Assembly: GCA_964545855.1 (NCBI GenBank)
Contig: CAZJHD010000050.1
Location: forward strand, 1-30,590
Length of the DNA: 30,590 nucleotides
DNA from: CAZJHD01 sp964545855
GTDB taxonomy: Bacteria; Planctomycetota; UBA1135; JACQFD01
Direction of reading: 5' to 3'
Positions 15,386-24,161 of the stretch are shown here, one piece after another. The notes beneath the pieces were generated by a model, which saw only the letters and a list, made by a program, of their open reading frames with translations, did no database searches and had not been told where the DNA came from. Each line of letters opens with the position of its first letter. Within the stretch, counting starts at the first letter, position 1. A program made the translations under genes and the position numbers.

Positions 15386-16885
15386 GTGCCGACACCGCCC
15401 CGAGATCCCGAAGAGCCGACGCGGCACGCGCATCCCGTCCTCGCCGTCTCGGTGCTGGCGCTGCTCGCCGTCTTCGCGCTGTCGCTCCCGGGCACGCTGC
15501 CGCTGCTCCAGGGAACGCCCGGCATCGGCTTCGCCGAGGGCGGCGTCGTCCACATGGGCACGCTCGCGCTCCACGGCGAGAACCCCTACCCCGATCCCGT
15601 CTCCGACCGCGCGATCGCGTTCCTCTACCCGCCGCTCGGCCCGCTCCTCCTGGGCGGCGCCTCGGCGCTCCTCGGAGGAGGCCTCGCGGCGCCCCGCGCG
15701 CTCAACGCGTTCGTGCTCCTGCTCTCGGCGGTCGTCGTGGCGCTCGTCGTGCGCAGACGGGCGGGCCTCCTCCCGTCGCTCTGGGCCGCCGCCGCCTGGC
15801 TCGCCTCGGCCGGCACCTTCGTCGGCTACTTCTTCTTCGCGCGCGTCGACGCCCTGCAGATCCTGCTCACGCTCGGTGCCGTCGCCACGGGCGCGCGCTT
15901 CGTCGCGAGCGGACGCGGCCTCGTCTTCGCCGCGCTGCTCGCCGTGGCCGCCATCCTCGTGAAGCCGATCGCCCTCGCCGCGCCGCTCGGCGTCGTCGCC
16001 GCACTCGCGCTGCGGCGCGACGGGCGCGGTCTCGCGCGCTACGCGGCCGCGACGCTCGCCCCCGGCGCCGCCGTGACGACGGGGCTCCACATCGCCACCT
16101 CCGGCGAGAGCACGCGCGCCATGGCTCTCGGCGCGGGGCACTTCCTCGATCTCGGCAACTTCCTGCTCGCGGCGCATCGGATGTTCGGCTCGGTGGACGC
16201 GCTGCTGCTCCTCCTCCTGGCGGCGCTCGGCGCGCGCACCGCGCCGCGCGCGCTCACGCTCGCGACGGTCCTCTCGATCCCGCTCTGCATCCTCACGGCG
16301 TCGAAGTACGGCGGCCTCCCGACGGCCCTCGGGCCCGTCTTCGCCCTCGGCGCAGCACTCGCCGGCCACGCCTTCGTCGCCGAGGGGCCGCGATGGCTCC
16401 GCGCCACGGCCGTCGGCGCCGCCCTCGCGCTCCCGGTGGCCTCGGCCCTCGCGCCGTCTCCGGCGCACGGGATCCACGACCTGCGTCCCTACCTCGCCGA
16501 CGCGCGGACGTGGTCGCCGCGGTCCCTCGACGCCGTGCGCGTCGCGCTCGCCGCACGCCCCGGCCATCGCGTCCTCGTGAACAACCGGCAGGAGCTCGCC
16601 TGGCTCGCCGGCGCGCGAGACTTCGAGGACCTGCAGCCGGCGATCGAAGCCGACCTCGCGGGCCACCTCGCCCTCGATCGCGTCGAGCGGCTCGTCCGCG
16701 AGAAGGCCTACGCCCTCGTGCTCGCCGATCCCGCGACGCTGCGCACGTTCGCCGCCGACTTCCGCGAGCACGGACGCGCCGAGACGGCGACGCGGCTCGA
16801 GGCCGTGGCCGACGCGCTCGCCGACTCCTACGAGCTCGTCGTCGCGCCCCGGGGCATCGACCCGGCCTGGCAGCCGCGGCCATGA
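15386..16885 (+). CDS. GT-C-like polytopic membrane protein (putative glycosyltransferase)
   Basis: This 499-residue protein has an N-terminal transmembrane helix, then a segment with the pattern NPYPDP followed by FLYPPLGPLLLG, then about nine more hydrophobic helices. The last 130 residues are soluble and mixed alpha/beta. The early loop with Asn-Pro-Tyr and Tyr-Pro-Pro is typical of GT-C fold membrane glycosyltransferases (GT39, GT83 and GT87 types) that use polyprenyl-linked sugars. A clear catalytic Asp or Glu pair in the first loop is not obvious, so the enzyme call is tentative. The start is GTG 15386, as no in-frame ATG exists upstream. It diverges from rtcB across 65 bp and its stop overlaps the next ATG as ATGA. 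Confidence 0.6.
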   Translation: MPTPPRDPEEPTRHAHPVLAVSVLALLAVFALSLPGTLPLLQGTPGIGFAEGGVVHMGTLALHGENPYPDPVSDRAIAFLYPPLGPLLLGGASALLGGGLAAPRALNAFVLLLSAVVVALVVRRRAGLLPSLWAAAAWLASAGTFVGYFFFARVDALQILLTLGAVATGARFVASGRGLVFAALLAVAAILVKPIALAAPLGVVAALALRRDGRGLARYAAATLAPGAAVTTGLHIATSGESTRAMALGAGHFLDLGNFLLAAHRMFGSVDALLLLLLAALGARTAPRALTLATVLSIPLCILTASKYGGLPTALGPVFALGAALAGHAFVAEGPRWLRATAVGAALALPVASALAPSPAHGIHDLRPYLADARTWSPRSLDAVRVALAARPGHRVLVNNRQELAWLAGARDFEDLQPAIEADLAGHLALDRVERLVREKAYALVLADPATLRTFAADFREHGRAETATRLEAVADALADSYELVVAPRGIDPAWQPRP

Positions 16886-17844
16886 CCGCACCCGTCGATC
16901 CAGCGCGCCGCCCGCCGGCGGCGTGGCTCGTGCTCGCCGCGTTCCTGCTCTGCACCGTGATCTGGGGCTCCACGTGGCTCGTCATCAAGTGGAGCCACGA
17001 CGAGCGGCTGCCTCCGCTCACGGCGGCGGCCCTCCGGTTCGCCATCGCGACCGCCGTCTTCGTGCCGATCCAGCTCGCGACGCGCGCGCGGCTCCCGCGA
17101 GGACGCGCCGAGTGGAGGCTCGTCGTCTTCGTCGGCGTCGTGCTGATCGGCCTCGACTACGGGCTCATCTACTGGGCCGAGCAGTGGCTCGAGAGCGGCC
17201 TCACGAGCGTGCTCTTCGCGAGCATGACGCTCTTCACGGCGCTGCTCGCCGTGGCCCTCGGCCTCGAGAAGCTCTCCGCGCGGAAGCTCGTCGGCATCGC
17301 GACCGCCATCGCCGGCGTCGTCGTCCTCTGCGCCGACCAGCTCGGCCTCGACCGCGCGCGGCTCCTGCCGTCGCTCGCGATCGTCGCCGCCGCCTTCTGC
17401 TCCGCGTCCACCACCGCCGCGACGAAGCGCTGGGGACACGATCTCCCGGCCGTGACCCTCAACACCGGCTCCTTCTTCGTCGGCACCCTCTGCCTCCTCG
17501 GCGGCGCCTTCGCGGCGGGCGAGGAGATCGCGCTGCCGTCGACCGCCGCCGGGTGGGGCACCGTCGCGTACCTCTCGCTCGTCGGGAGCGTCCTCGCCTT
17601 CCTCGTCTACTTCTGGCTCCTCAAGCACTGGGACGCGTCGCGCGCGGGCTTGATCGCCGTGCTCATCCCCGTGATCGCCCTCGGCCTCGGCACGCTCCTT
17701 CGCGGCGAGCGCCTCGGCGCGCAGATCCTGGCCGGCAGCGTGCTCGTACTGGGCGGCGTGCTGCTCGCGCGGAGCGCGGGGAGGCGGGCGGAGGTTCCCA
17801 CTCGTCTCGCTCCATCGGGAGGCTCTCGCGAGCGAGCGAGCTGA
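16882..17844 (+). CDS. EamA/DMT-family transporter
   Basis: This 320-residue protein has ten predicted membrane helices in two tandem EamA repeats (about 15-145 and 160-300). The first repeat opens with the family hallmark WGSTWLVIKW. The second repeat carries SLVGSVLAFLVYFWLL. Members export amino acids, nucleobases or other small metabolites, and the substrate cannot be inferred here. The ATG overlaps the upstream gene's TGA as ATGA (16882-16885), so the two are coupled. A charged, Arg/Ser-rich tail of about 25 residues ends the protein. Confidence 0.9.
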   Translation: MTAPVDPARRPPAAWLVLAAFLLCTVIWGSTWLVIKWSHDERLPPLTAAALRFAIATAVFVPIQLATRARLPRGRAEWRLVVFVGVVLIGLDYGLIYWAEQWLESGLTSVLFASMTLFTALLAVALGLEKLSARKLVGIATAIAGVVVLCADQLGLDRARLLPSLAIVAAAFCSASTTAATKRWGHDLPAVTLNTGSFFVGTLCLLGGAFAAGEEIALPSTAAGWGTVAYLSLVGSVLAFLVYFWLLKHWDASRAGLIAVLIPVIALGLGTLLRGERLGAQILAGSVLVLGGVLLARSAGRRAEVPTRLAPSGGSRERAS

Positions 17845-17858
17845 AGGGAGTGCGCGAT

Positions 17859-17872
17859 TCCGGCCCGCCGGA
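17859..17872. terminator. Small dyad between convergent genes
   Basis: TCCGGC, CC, GCCGGA forms a short GC-rich hairpin in the 37 bp between the EamA gene and the convergent DUF2283 gene. It could help termination on both strands, but there is no T-run and such short dyads are common at this base composition. Confidence 0.25.
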
Positions 17873-17881
17873 TCGAACGAG

Positions 17882-18082
17882 TCAATCGGTCGTCTGGTAC
17901 TCGATCTTCCGCGCGTCGGTGACACGGCGAGACGCGTCGAGGATCTCGAGCGAGAGCAGATTGCCCTGGTCGTCGTAGTCGAGGATCACGCCCGGCTTCC
18001 CCTCGTCGCTCTCGGCGACCGGCACACCTTCCTTCAGAACGACGCTCAGGGAGTCCGTCTTGTGGTCGTAGGTGATCTTCAT
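17882..18082 (-). CDS. DUF2283-family small protein
   Basis: This 66-residue protein matches the DUF2283 pattern throughout: MKITYDHKTDSLSVVL at the start, a VAESDEGKPG turn, then VILDYDDQGNLLSLEILDAS. Members are small beta-rich proteins often found beside DUF4258 or toxin-like genes, and a role as a regulator or antitoxin has been suspected but is not settled. No intact partner is seen. The frame just upstream ends in EKYWTTEP with its stop overlapping this ATG as ATGA, but it is closed by a stop after about 33 codons. That may be a remnant of a lost partner. Confidence 0.85.
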   Translation of the reverse strand: MKITYDHKTDSLSVVLKEGVPVAESDEGKPGVILDYDDQGNLLSLEILDASRRVTDARKIEYQTTD

Positions 18083-18309
18083 GGCTCGGTCGTCCAGTAC
18101 TTCTCGAGCTGGCGCCTGCGCCGGACGCTCACGACGTCGGGCCGGGATCGATTCCCGTCGACGGTCGTTCGATCAAGCTACACCGGCAACGATCCCTGCG
18201 GGGCAGGCGGGACCGAAGAACGTCCCTGCTGGTTCGTTGCGGGAGCCACGACTCGGCAGCCGCGAGCACTCACCGGGCTGTCGGCTCGCCTCGGAGCGTC
18301 ATCGCTCGA

Positions 18310-20913
18310 TCACTCTCCCTCCTTCGTCGAACTCGCGCGCAGCAGCGCGTTGAAGAGGAGCTTGAAGGTCCCGTCGGTCTGCGCGCGGTGCTGGGCGCGG
18401 AGGCCCAGCAGCACGATGCGCCCCTCGCCGAGGCCGATCTCCACGGCGGCGGCGCGGCCCTGGAGCTTGTCGGCGCCGACGAGCCAGCCCGAGAGCAGGA
18501 GCGCGCCGTCGTCGGGGTAGCGCGCGGCGATCGAGCGCGTGTAGCGCGCGTTCGCCGGCGACGTCCGGAAGGCGACGCTCGACGACACGAAGGCCGCTCC
18601 CTCCTCGGGCATGCCGAAGGCGAGCGGATGCGACGGATCGGAGCGCAGCCGCACGAGGGAGCCGGGACAGGAGAACTCGTCGCGCGCGACGCTCTTCAGC
18701 GCGTTGCTCACGGGGAGGTCCATGCGCTCGATGAGGAAGTCGCAGGAGCTGCCGAGCGCCACGAGGGTGCCGCCGCGCTCCACGAAGGCACGGAGCTCCT
18801 TCACGCCGCCTTCGCCGATCCCGCCGCGATACTCCTTGGGGAACGCCACGCGGCCGAGCTGGTCCTTGCTGCGCGACCCGCCGTCCCAGAGCGTCGACGG
18901 ATCGCTCTCGGGGATCACGAACGCGTCGAGGTGCGGGAGGAACTTCGCCAGCTCGTCGTCGTGGAGGAGCTGCGGCTTCCAGACCCAGCGGTCGACGACG
19001 AGCATCGTCCAACCCTTGTCCATGGAGGGGCTCCACGCCTCGTAGATCCCGATCCGCGGACCGGCGACGCGCCAGGTGCTCCCCGCCGGCGGCTCACCGG
19101 CCACGGCCGCGACGTCGACGGCGAGGCCTTCGGTCAGCCATTCGTGCCCGGCCGCGAGATCCGCCGCCTCCACGAGGAAGGCGCCCGGCGGGAACGTGCG
19201 GCCGTCCTCGAGCGCGATCGCGACCTCGCTGCGCCGCAGCGTCTTCGGCTGGGCGATCACGCGCCGCGCCGCCACGAACGCATCGTTGGAGCGCGGGTCG
19301 ACGGCGAACCAGCGGGCGCCGCCGCCGCCCGCCGAGAAGCGCGGCCGCGAGACGATCCTCTCCGACGCGACGTCGTTCGCCGGCAAGGCGAAGGGCTTCT
19401 CCACCGCGACGCACTCGACTCCCATCATCCGCCAGAGCGTCCACCCGACGATGTCGTAGGGGCGCGAGGCGCCGGCGATGTCGGGGTAGCGCTGGTCCTC
19501 GAGCAGGTTCTTCGCGTACGGGCCGAAGGGCTGATCGAGGGCGACGAGCGAGGTGCCGGCGCCGAAGACGCGCCCCTCCACCGTGAACGGCTCGCTCGCG
19601 ACCCGCACCTCGACGCCGCCGAGGCGCAGCATCTCGAGGAGCCGGTCGCGCGCCGCGGGATCGCGCTGCGGGTCGGGGAAGACGAAGGCGTAGGGCTCCC
19701 CCTGGCGGCCCGTCTCGATGGAGTCGCTCGCCATCCTGTGGACGTTCCGCAGGATCTCCTCGCGCCGCTCCGAGGCGAGCCGCAGGACGGCCCAGGTCGC
19801 GAGCCGCTGGTAGTCGCAGATGTCGCGCACGCGCCACGCACCGCCGGGCCAGGGGCTCGGGTGCTTCGACAGCGGCTCGTGGATCGACGGCACGCTGCTC
19901 GACGTCTCGAGCTCGCCCTCGTCGAGGTGCATCGGCTGCGCGAGCGCCGCCGACGCCGACTCCGTGAGGATCCCGATGCCGTGGTGGAACCAGGGCGCGC
20001 GGCTGAGCCCTCCCTGCCACCAGCCCTGGTAGTAGGCGTCGTGGATCACGCCCTTCTTCCCGGCGCTCTCCAGCTCGAAGGCGATCGCCTGTCCGAAGAG
20101 GTTCGCGCCGCGCCACACGAGGGGATGCACCGCCGGGTTCAGCGGGTCGCCGTAGGGCGGCACGAAGAAGCGCGCGCCGCGCGAGCCCATCTGGTGGTGA
20201 TCGACGAGCACCTGAGGCCGCCACGTGCGGTAGAGGACGTTCGAGATGTTGCGCGTCTCGACGAGGTTCATCGCGAACCAATCGCGGTTGTCGTCGTGCC
20301 CGGCGAAGACGTGGTAGAGCTTCGGCATCGGCGCGCCTTCGTCGGCGGTGCCGACGGTGCGCTCGGACCAGTCGGCCACCATCTCCTGCCCGTCGGGGTT
20401 CACGGACGGCACGAGCAGGAGCACCACGTCGCGCAGCACGCGCCCGCGATCGAAGGGGAGATCGCGATCCATCACGAGGTCGTGCGCGATCTCGAGCGCC
20501 GTCTGCGGCGACGCCACCTCGTCGGAGTGGATCCCGCAGCAGATCATCACGGCCACCTTTCCCTCGGCGGCGAGCGCGCGTGCGGCCTCGGCCGACGTGA
20601 TCCGCGCGTCGAGCAGCGACGCCGCGATCGACTGGATGCGCGTGGACTGGTAGTGGTTCGAGGGCGAGGTGATGACCGCCATCACGTGCTCGAGACCGAG
20701 GCTCGTGCGACCGAGGGACTCGACGCGGACCAAGGGCGACGCCGCTTCCAGGGCCCGCAGGTACGCGACGATCTTCAGGTAGCGCGCGAGCTTGCCGTCG
20801 GCGCCGACGGAGAAGCCGAAGTACGCCTCGGGGGAGAGATCCTCCTGCGCGCGCACGGGCGCCGCGCAGGAGAGAGCGAGGAGGAAGGTCGCTGCGGCGG
20901 GGAGGAGTCGCAT
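18310..20913 (-). CDS. Secreted M14-family zinc carboxypeptidase with a C-terminal GATase-like domain
   Basis: This 867-residue exported peptidase has a signal peptide ending RAQ (about residue 23). The M14 zinc site is present: GIHSDE (H129 and E132) and VDHHQMG (third ligand H239 or H240). NPDG (172-175) and HDDNRDW (R210) form the substrate pocket. TES (E318) supplies the catalytic glutamate. The region after about 450 includes a glutamine-amidotransferase-like fold, with DAFVIPESD and later ERGGTLVALGSSCDFL, which is seen in several long bacterial M14 proteins. It probably trims peptides or peptidoglycan-related substrates outside the cytoplasm. The substrate is unknown. Its start is 48 bp from a divergent gene, so the two may share a promoter region. 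I found no clear Shine-Dalgarno sequence. Confidence 0.88.
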   Translation of the reverse strand: MRLLPAAATFLLALSCAAPVRAQEDLSPEAYFGFSVGADGKLARYLKIVAYLRALEAASPLVRVESLGRTSLGLEHVMAVITSPSNHYQSTRIQSIAASLLDARITSAEAARALAAEGKVAVMICCGIHSDEVASPQTALEIAHDLVMDRDLPFDRGRVLRDVVLLLVPSVNPDGQEMVADWSERTVGTADEGAPMPKLYHVFAGHDDNRDWFAMNLVETRNISNVLYRTWRPQVLVDHHQMGSRGARFFVPPYGDPLNPAVHPLVWRGANLFGQAIAFELESAGKKGVIHDAYYQGWWQGGLSRAPWFHHGIGILTESASAALAQPMHLDEGELETSSSVPSIHEPLSKHPSPWPGGAWRVRDICDYQRLATWAVLRLASERREEILRNVHRMASDSIETGRQGEPYAFVFPDPQRDPAARDRLLEMLRLGGVEVRVASEPFTVEGRVFGAGTSLVALDQPFGPYAKNLLEDQRYPDIAGASRPYDIVGWTLWRMMGVECVAVEKPFALPANDVASERIVSRPRFSAGGGGARWFAVDPRSNDAFVAARRVIAQPKTLRRSEVAIALEDGRTFPPGAFLVEAADLAAGHEWLTEGLAVDVAAVAGEPPAGSTWRVAGPRIGIYEAWSPSMDKGWTMLVVDRWVWKPQLLHDDELAKFLPHLDAFVIPESDPSTLWDGGSRSKDQLGRVAFPKEYRGGIGEGGVKELRAFVERGGTLVALGSSCDFLIERMDLPVSNALKSVARDEFSCPGSLVRLRSDPSHPLAFGMPEEGAAFVSSSVAFRTSPANARYTRSIAARYPDDGALLLSGWLVGADKLQGRAAAVEIGLGEGRIVLLGLRAQHRAQTDGTFKLLFNALLRASSTKEGE

Positions 20914-20961
20914 GGCGGCGGAGGGTATCGGGGGCCGCCGTCCGCGCGCGACAATGGGCCG

Positions 20962-21762
20962 ATGAGCCGTCTCTCCGCGTGCGCGTCGATCCTGCTCCCG
21001 CTCCCCATCCTCCTCGCGGCGCAGGGGCCGGCGAGCCCCCCGCAGAAGGCCGAAGTGCCCGAGGCACGTGGATCCGCGGAGATCGCGAAGCTCCCGGCGC
21101 CGAAGGCGGGCACGGTGCGCCTCTTCGTCGTGCGCCACGGAGAGTCGGTCGGCAATGCCTCGCGCGACGACCCGAATCTCACGGACGCCGAGAAGGACAA
21201 GCTGACGGAGCGCGGGAAGGAGGAGGCCGCCGCCGCCGGCGTCGTTCTCGCGAAGCTCGGCGTGAAGAAACTCTTCCACTCCCCCGCCGAGCGCGCGAAG
21301 GAGACGGCCACGCTCGCGGCGGCGGCCTTCGAGAAGGCCTCGCGCCCCGCCCTCGCCGAGGCGCGCGCCTTCGCGCCGCTCGAGATGGGGAGGTCGCCGA
21401 GGTTCGGCACGCCGGCGAGCCACCTGCTCGTGGCGGCCTGGCGCGACGGCGAGGATCCGCGCTTCGAGGGCGGCGAGTCCCTCGCCGACCTGGCGGCGCG
21501 CTGCGCGAAAGGCGTCGACGCGCTGCGGCGCGCGGCCGTGGAGGCGAAGGGTCCCGTCGCGGTCGTCGCCCACGGAGAGGTCCTCGCCGCGTGGCTGCTC
21601 GCATTCGACGGGGAGCGCATGCCGAAGACGCTCGTGTCGAAGAGGCTCGCGAACACGGCGATCGGCGTCTTCGACGTGGGACCGAAGGGGGCCCTCACGT
21701 GCCTCGGCCTCTTCGAGCCGGAGAGCCCGGCGGCGTCGAAGCCGGCGCGGTCGGCGCGGTGA
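20962..21762 (+). CDS. Exported histidine phosphatase family protein
   Basis: This 266-residue protein belongs to the branch-1 histidine phosphatase (phosphoglycerate-mutase-like) superfamily. The RHGES motif (58-62) supplies the phosphohistidine H59, and the second catalytic histidine is in VVAHGEV (H204). HSPAERAKETA is the usual third conserved segment. A signal peptide or anchor (ILLPLPILLAAQ, about 10-21) precedes a proline-rich linker, so it acts outside the cytoplasm, unlike glycolytic mutases. Closest functional analogues are SixA- or phytase-like small phosphatases, but the substrate cannot be assigned. It diverges from the M14 peptidase gene. The next gene begins 44 bp downstream on the same strand. 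Confidence 0.85.
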   Translation: MSRLSACASILLPLPILLAAQGPASPPQKAEVPEARGSAEIAKLPAPKAGTVRLFVVRHGESVGNASRDDPNLTDAEKDKLTERGKEEAAAAGVVLAKLGVKKLFHSPAERAKETATLAAAAFEKASRPALAEARAFAPLEMGRSPRFGTPASHLLVAAWRDGEDPRFEGGESLADLAARCAKGVDALRRAAVEAKGPVAVVAHGEVLAAWLLAFDGERMPKTLVSKRLANTAIGVFDVGPKGALTCLGLFEPESPAASKPARSAR

Positions 21763-21806
21763 AGGGGTAGCCTCTCCGCGGGCCGCCGACCCTCGCCCTC
21801 GAATCG

Positions 21807-24143
21807 ATGCGCTTCCTCGCCGGACTCTTCGTGCTCCTGGCGGCTCTCCTGCTCCTCGCCGTCGCCGCCATCTTCGTGCTCGCGCCCGTGGAGGTGGTCT
21901 CCGAGGACGCGCCGAGAGCCGTCGTGGTGGAGACGCCGCACGCGCCCCCCGCGCCGGGTCTCGTCGAGGGCGAAGCGTCAGCGGCGCCGCGCGCGACGGA
22001 GCCCTCCGCCCCCGCGTCCGTCGAGGCCCTCGCCGGCGAGGACGCGCGTCGCGAGGCGCCGAGCGCGGCGCGAGCCGCCGACGAGCAGGGGCTCGGCCAC
22101 GTGATCGGCCAGGTGCTCGACTGGGACGGGACGCCCGCGCCGGGCGCCGACGTGCGCATCCTCGGGAAGCGCGGATTCTCGATGCTGCCTCCGGACGCCA
22201 CGACGGGAGCCGACGGACGCTTCGCCGCCGACCTCGGGCTCCAGCGCAAGAAGACGATGCGGCTCCGCGTGACGCGCAAGGACCGCCTCCCCCTCACGGT
22301 GGACGACGTCGTGTTCCGGCGCGACCGGACGACGGACGTCGGCGCGATCCGTTTCGCGCCGAGCGCCGCGCTCGACGTGACGGTGCTCGACGCGTCGTCG
22401 CGGCCCGTGCCGAACGCGCGCGTGACGCTCGAATACGAAGGGAAGGAGTCGCCGCGCGTCACGCCCCCCGAGGGCGCCGAGGGAATGGAGGCCGCCGCGT
22501 CGATGGTGGACGCGGCGCTCGAGATCGGCCGTCTCCGGGGAGCGACGGGCGAGGACGGCGTCGCGCGCTTCGCCGCGCTGCCCGTCGGACTCGCGAGCGT
22601 CCGGATCGCGCCGTGGACTTCCGGCTTCGGCATGCGCAGCGCGCGGCGCGCGAGCAGCGCGACGGCCACGCCCGCGGAGGAGCCCGACGCCTCGGAGCTC
22701 GGCCCCGTCACGCGCACGGTCGAGCTCGTGGCGGGACGCCGCGACACGCTCGAGATCACGCTGCGCGGCCTCGGAACGCTCACGGGCCGCGCGACGGTGC
22801 ATGGCGCACCCTTCGCGAACGGCTGGCTCGGGCTCTCGCGGCCGGGGCCGGCGGCGACGATGTTCACCGGCTTCGAGGGCAACGTCCGCACGCGCACCGA
22901 TGCCGAGGGGCGCTTCACGTTCCCTCCCGTGCCTCCGGGCTCCTACGCGCTGCGGCGCGGCGATCCGGGGCCGTCCCTCTCTCCCGAGGACATGGCGACC
23001 GACGGCGACATGTCGGCCATGGGCCAGCGGTTCCTCGAGATGATGAGCCGCGCGAACCAGGGCGCCGACGCCGACCGCGCACGCCCCGTCGAGATCGGCG
23101 AGGGCACGACGCGCGCCGACGTCGAGTTCGGCGGCTCGATGGTGGAGGTGCTCGTGCAGGACGAGGGGTCGGGGCAGGCGATCGCGCACGCGACGGTGCG
23201 GCTCTTCGACGTGCGCGAGGCGGACCCGGCGCTCGCGGAGCTGCCGGGAGCGTCGGGGCCCTTCGGCCGCTTCGTGCGCGACCTCGCGTCCACCTCCGAC
23301 ACGCCCGTCGTGCGGCTCCGGGGCAGCGCCGACGCCAAGGGCCGCGCGGAGTTCCGAGACCTCCGCCCGGGGAAGTACCGCCTCGTCGCGCGCGCCGACG
23401 AGCGGCCGCCCTCGGCTCCCGTCGATCTCACGGTCGGCGAGGACGTGTTCGTCCGCGCCGTCGCGAAGGTCCCGCTGGGCACGACGATCACCGGCACCGT
23501 GAACGACGCCCACGGCAACGCCCTCGAGCGCGCCATGGTGGTGGCGCTCGTCGACGAGGAGCTGGAGCCGGCGTTCCCGAACGACCTCTCCTTCGTGATG
23601 GGGCCTCCGAAGCCGACGGCGAGCACCGACACGAAGGGAGCCTTCGTGCTGAAGGGCGTCGCCCACGGGCCGCGGCGCATCGCCGCCATGGCGCCGGGCT
23701 TCGCTCCCGCGTCGCTCTCCACCTCGGCGCCGTCCGAGGGGAACCACCTCTTCCTCGCGAAGCCCGGTTCGATCCGCGTGACGGTGCGACGCGACGGGAA
23801 ACCCGCGCACCGCGCCGTCGTCGAGATCGACACGGAGGCGGAGGACGCGCCGGTGCCGGCCGAGGCGCTGCGGCTCTCCGCCGCGACCGCCTTCATGCGC
23901 TTCGAGTTCCCGACCTTCACGGCGTTCACCGACGAGTCGGGCATCGCGACGCTGCGCTACCTGCCTCCGGGCGAGTGGACGGTGCGGGTCTCGTCGTTCG
24001 CCTCCTTGGCGACGGCCGCGCCGGAGCCTCCGGTCGACGGCGCCGTCGCGCCCGTCGCGCCCCCGAAACGGCCGGAGCCGGTCACGCGCCGCGTCGTCGT
24101 CGTGGCGGAGCAGGAGACGTCGGCGACGGTGGAGCTGCGGTAG
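21807..24143 (+). CDS. Membrane-anchored protein with carboxypeptidase-regulatory-like repeats
   Basis: This 778-residue protein has one N-terminal transmembrane helix (about 4-26) and an Ala/Pro/Glu-rich linker to about 95. Several beta-sandwich repeats of the CarboxypepD_reg or Cna_B type then follow. The first starts at about 98 (GQVLDWDGTPAPGADVRI). Later units carry the recurrent pattern of a Gly-x-Val strand, an AxVxL strand, an Asp-rich loop and then FxFPPVPPGSY or FRDLRPGKYRL. Such repeats are non-catalytic binding or spacer modules of large exported proteins in planctomycetes and Bacteroidetes. No peptidase site is present. It probably projects from the inner membrane into the periplasm or cell surface. 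It ends 18 bp from the convergent propeller gene. Confidence 0.78.
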   Translation: MRFLAGLFVLLAALLLLAVAAIFVLAPVEVVSEDAPRAVVVETPHAPPAPGLVEGEASAAPRATEPSAPASVEALAGEDARREAPSAARAADEQGLGHVIGQVLDWDGTPAPGADVRILGKRGFSMLPPDATTGADGRFAADLGLQRKKTMRLRVTRKDRLPLTVDDVVFRRDRTTDVGAIRFAPSAALDVTVLDASSRPVPNARVTLEYEGKESPRVTPPEGAEGMEAAASMVDAALEIGRLRGATGEDGVARFAALPVGLASVRIAPWTSGFGMRSARRASSATATPAEEPDASELGPVTRTVELVAGRRDTLEITLRGLGTLTGRATVHGAPFANGWLGLSRPGPAATMFTGFEGNVRTRTDAEGRFTFPPVPPGSYALRRGDPGPSLSPEDMATDGDMSAMGQRFLEMMSRANQGADADRARPVEIGEGTTRADVEFGGSMVEVLVQDEGSGQAIAHATVRLFDVREADPALAELPGASGPFGRFVRDLASTSDTPVVRLRGSADAKGRAEFRDLRPGKYRLVARADERPPSAPVDLTVGEDVFVRAVAKVPLGTTITGTVNDAHGNALERAMVVALVDEELEPAFPNDLSFVMGPPKPTASTDTKGAFVLKGVAHGPRRIAAMAPGFAPASLSTSAPSEGNHLFLAKPGSIRVTVRRDGKPAHRAVVEIDTEAEDAPVPAEALRLSAATAFMRFEFPTFTAFTDESGIATLRYLPPGEWTVRVSSFASLATAAPEPPVDGAVAPVAPPKRPEPVTRRVVVVAEQETSATVELR

Positions 24144-24161
24144 GGACGCGGCCGCCCGCGG

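Noticed and set aside
14597..16891. A 764-codon minus-strand frame across the GT-C-like gene
   Set aside because: Arg/Glu/Gly-rich composition with no domain, antisense to a clear membrane protein.
18388..20961. Long plus-strand open frame across the M14 peptidase gene, joined to the phosphatase frame
   Set aside because: Only the part from ATG 20962, with its signal peptide and RHG motif, is a real gene. The rest mirrors the peptidase.
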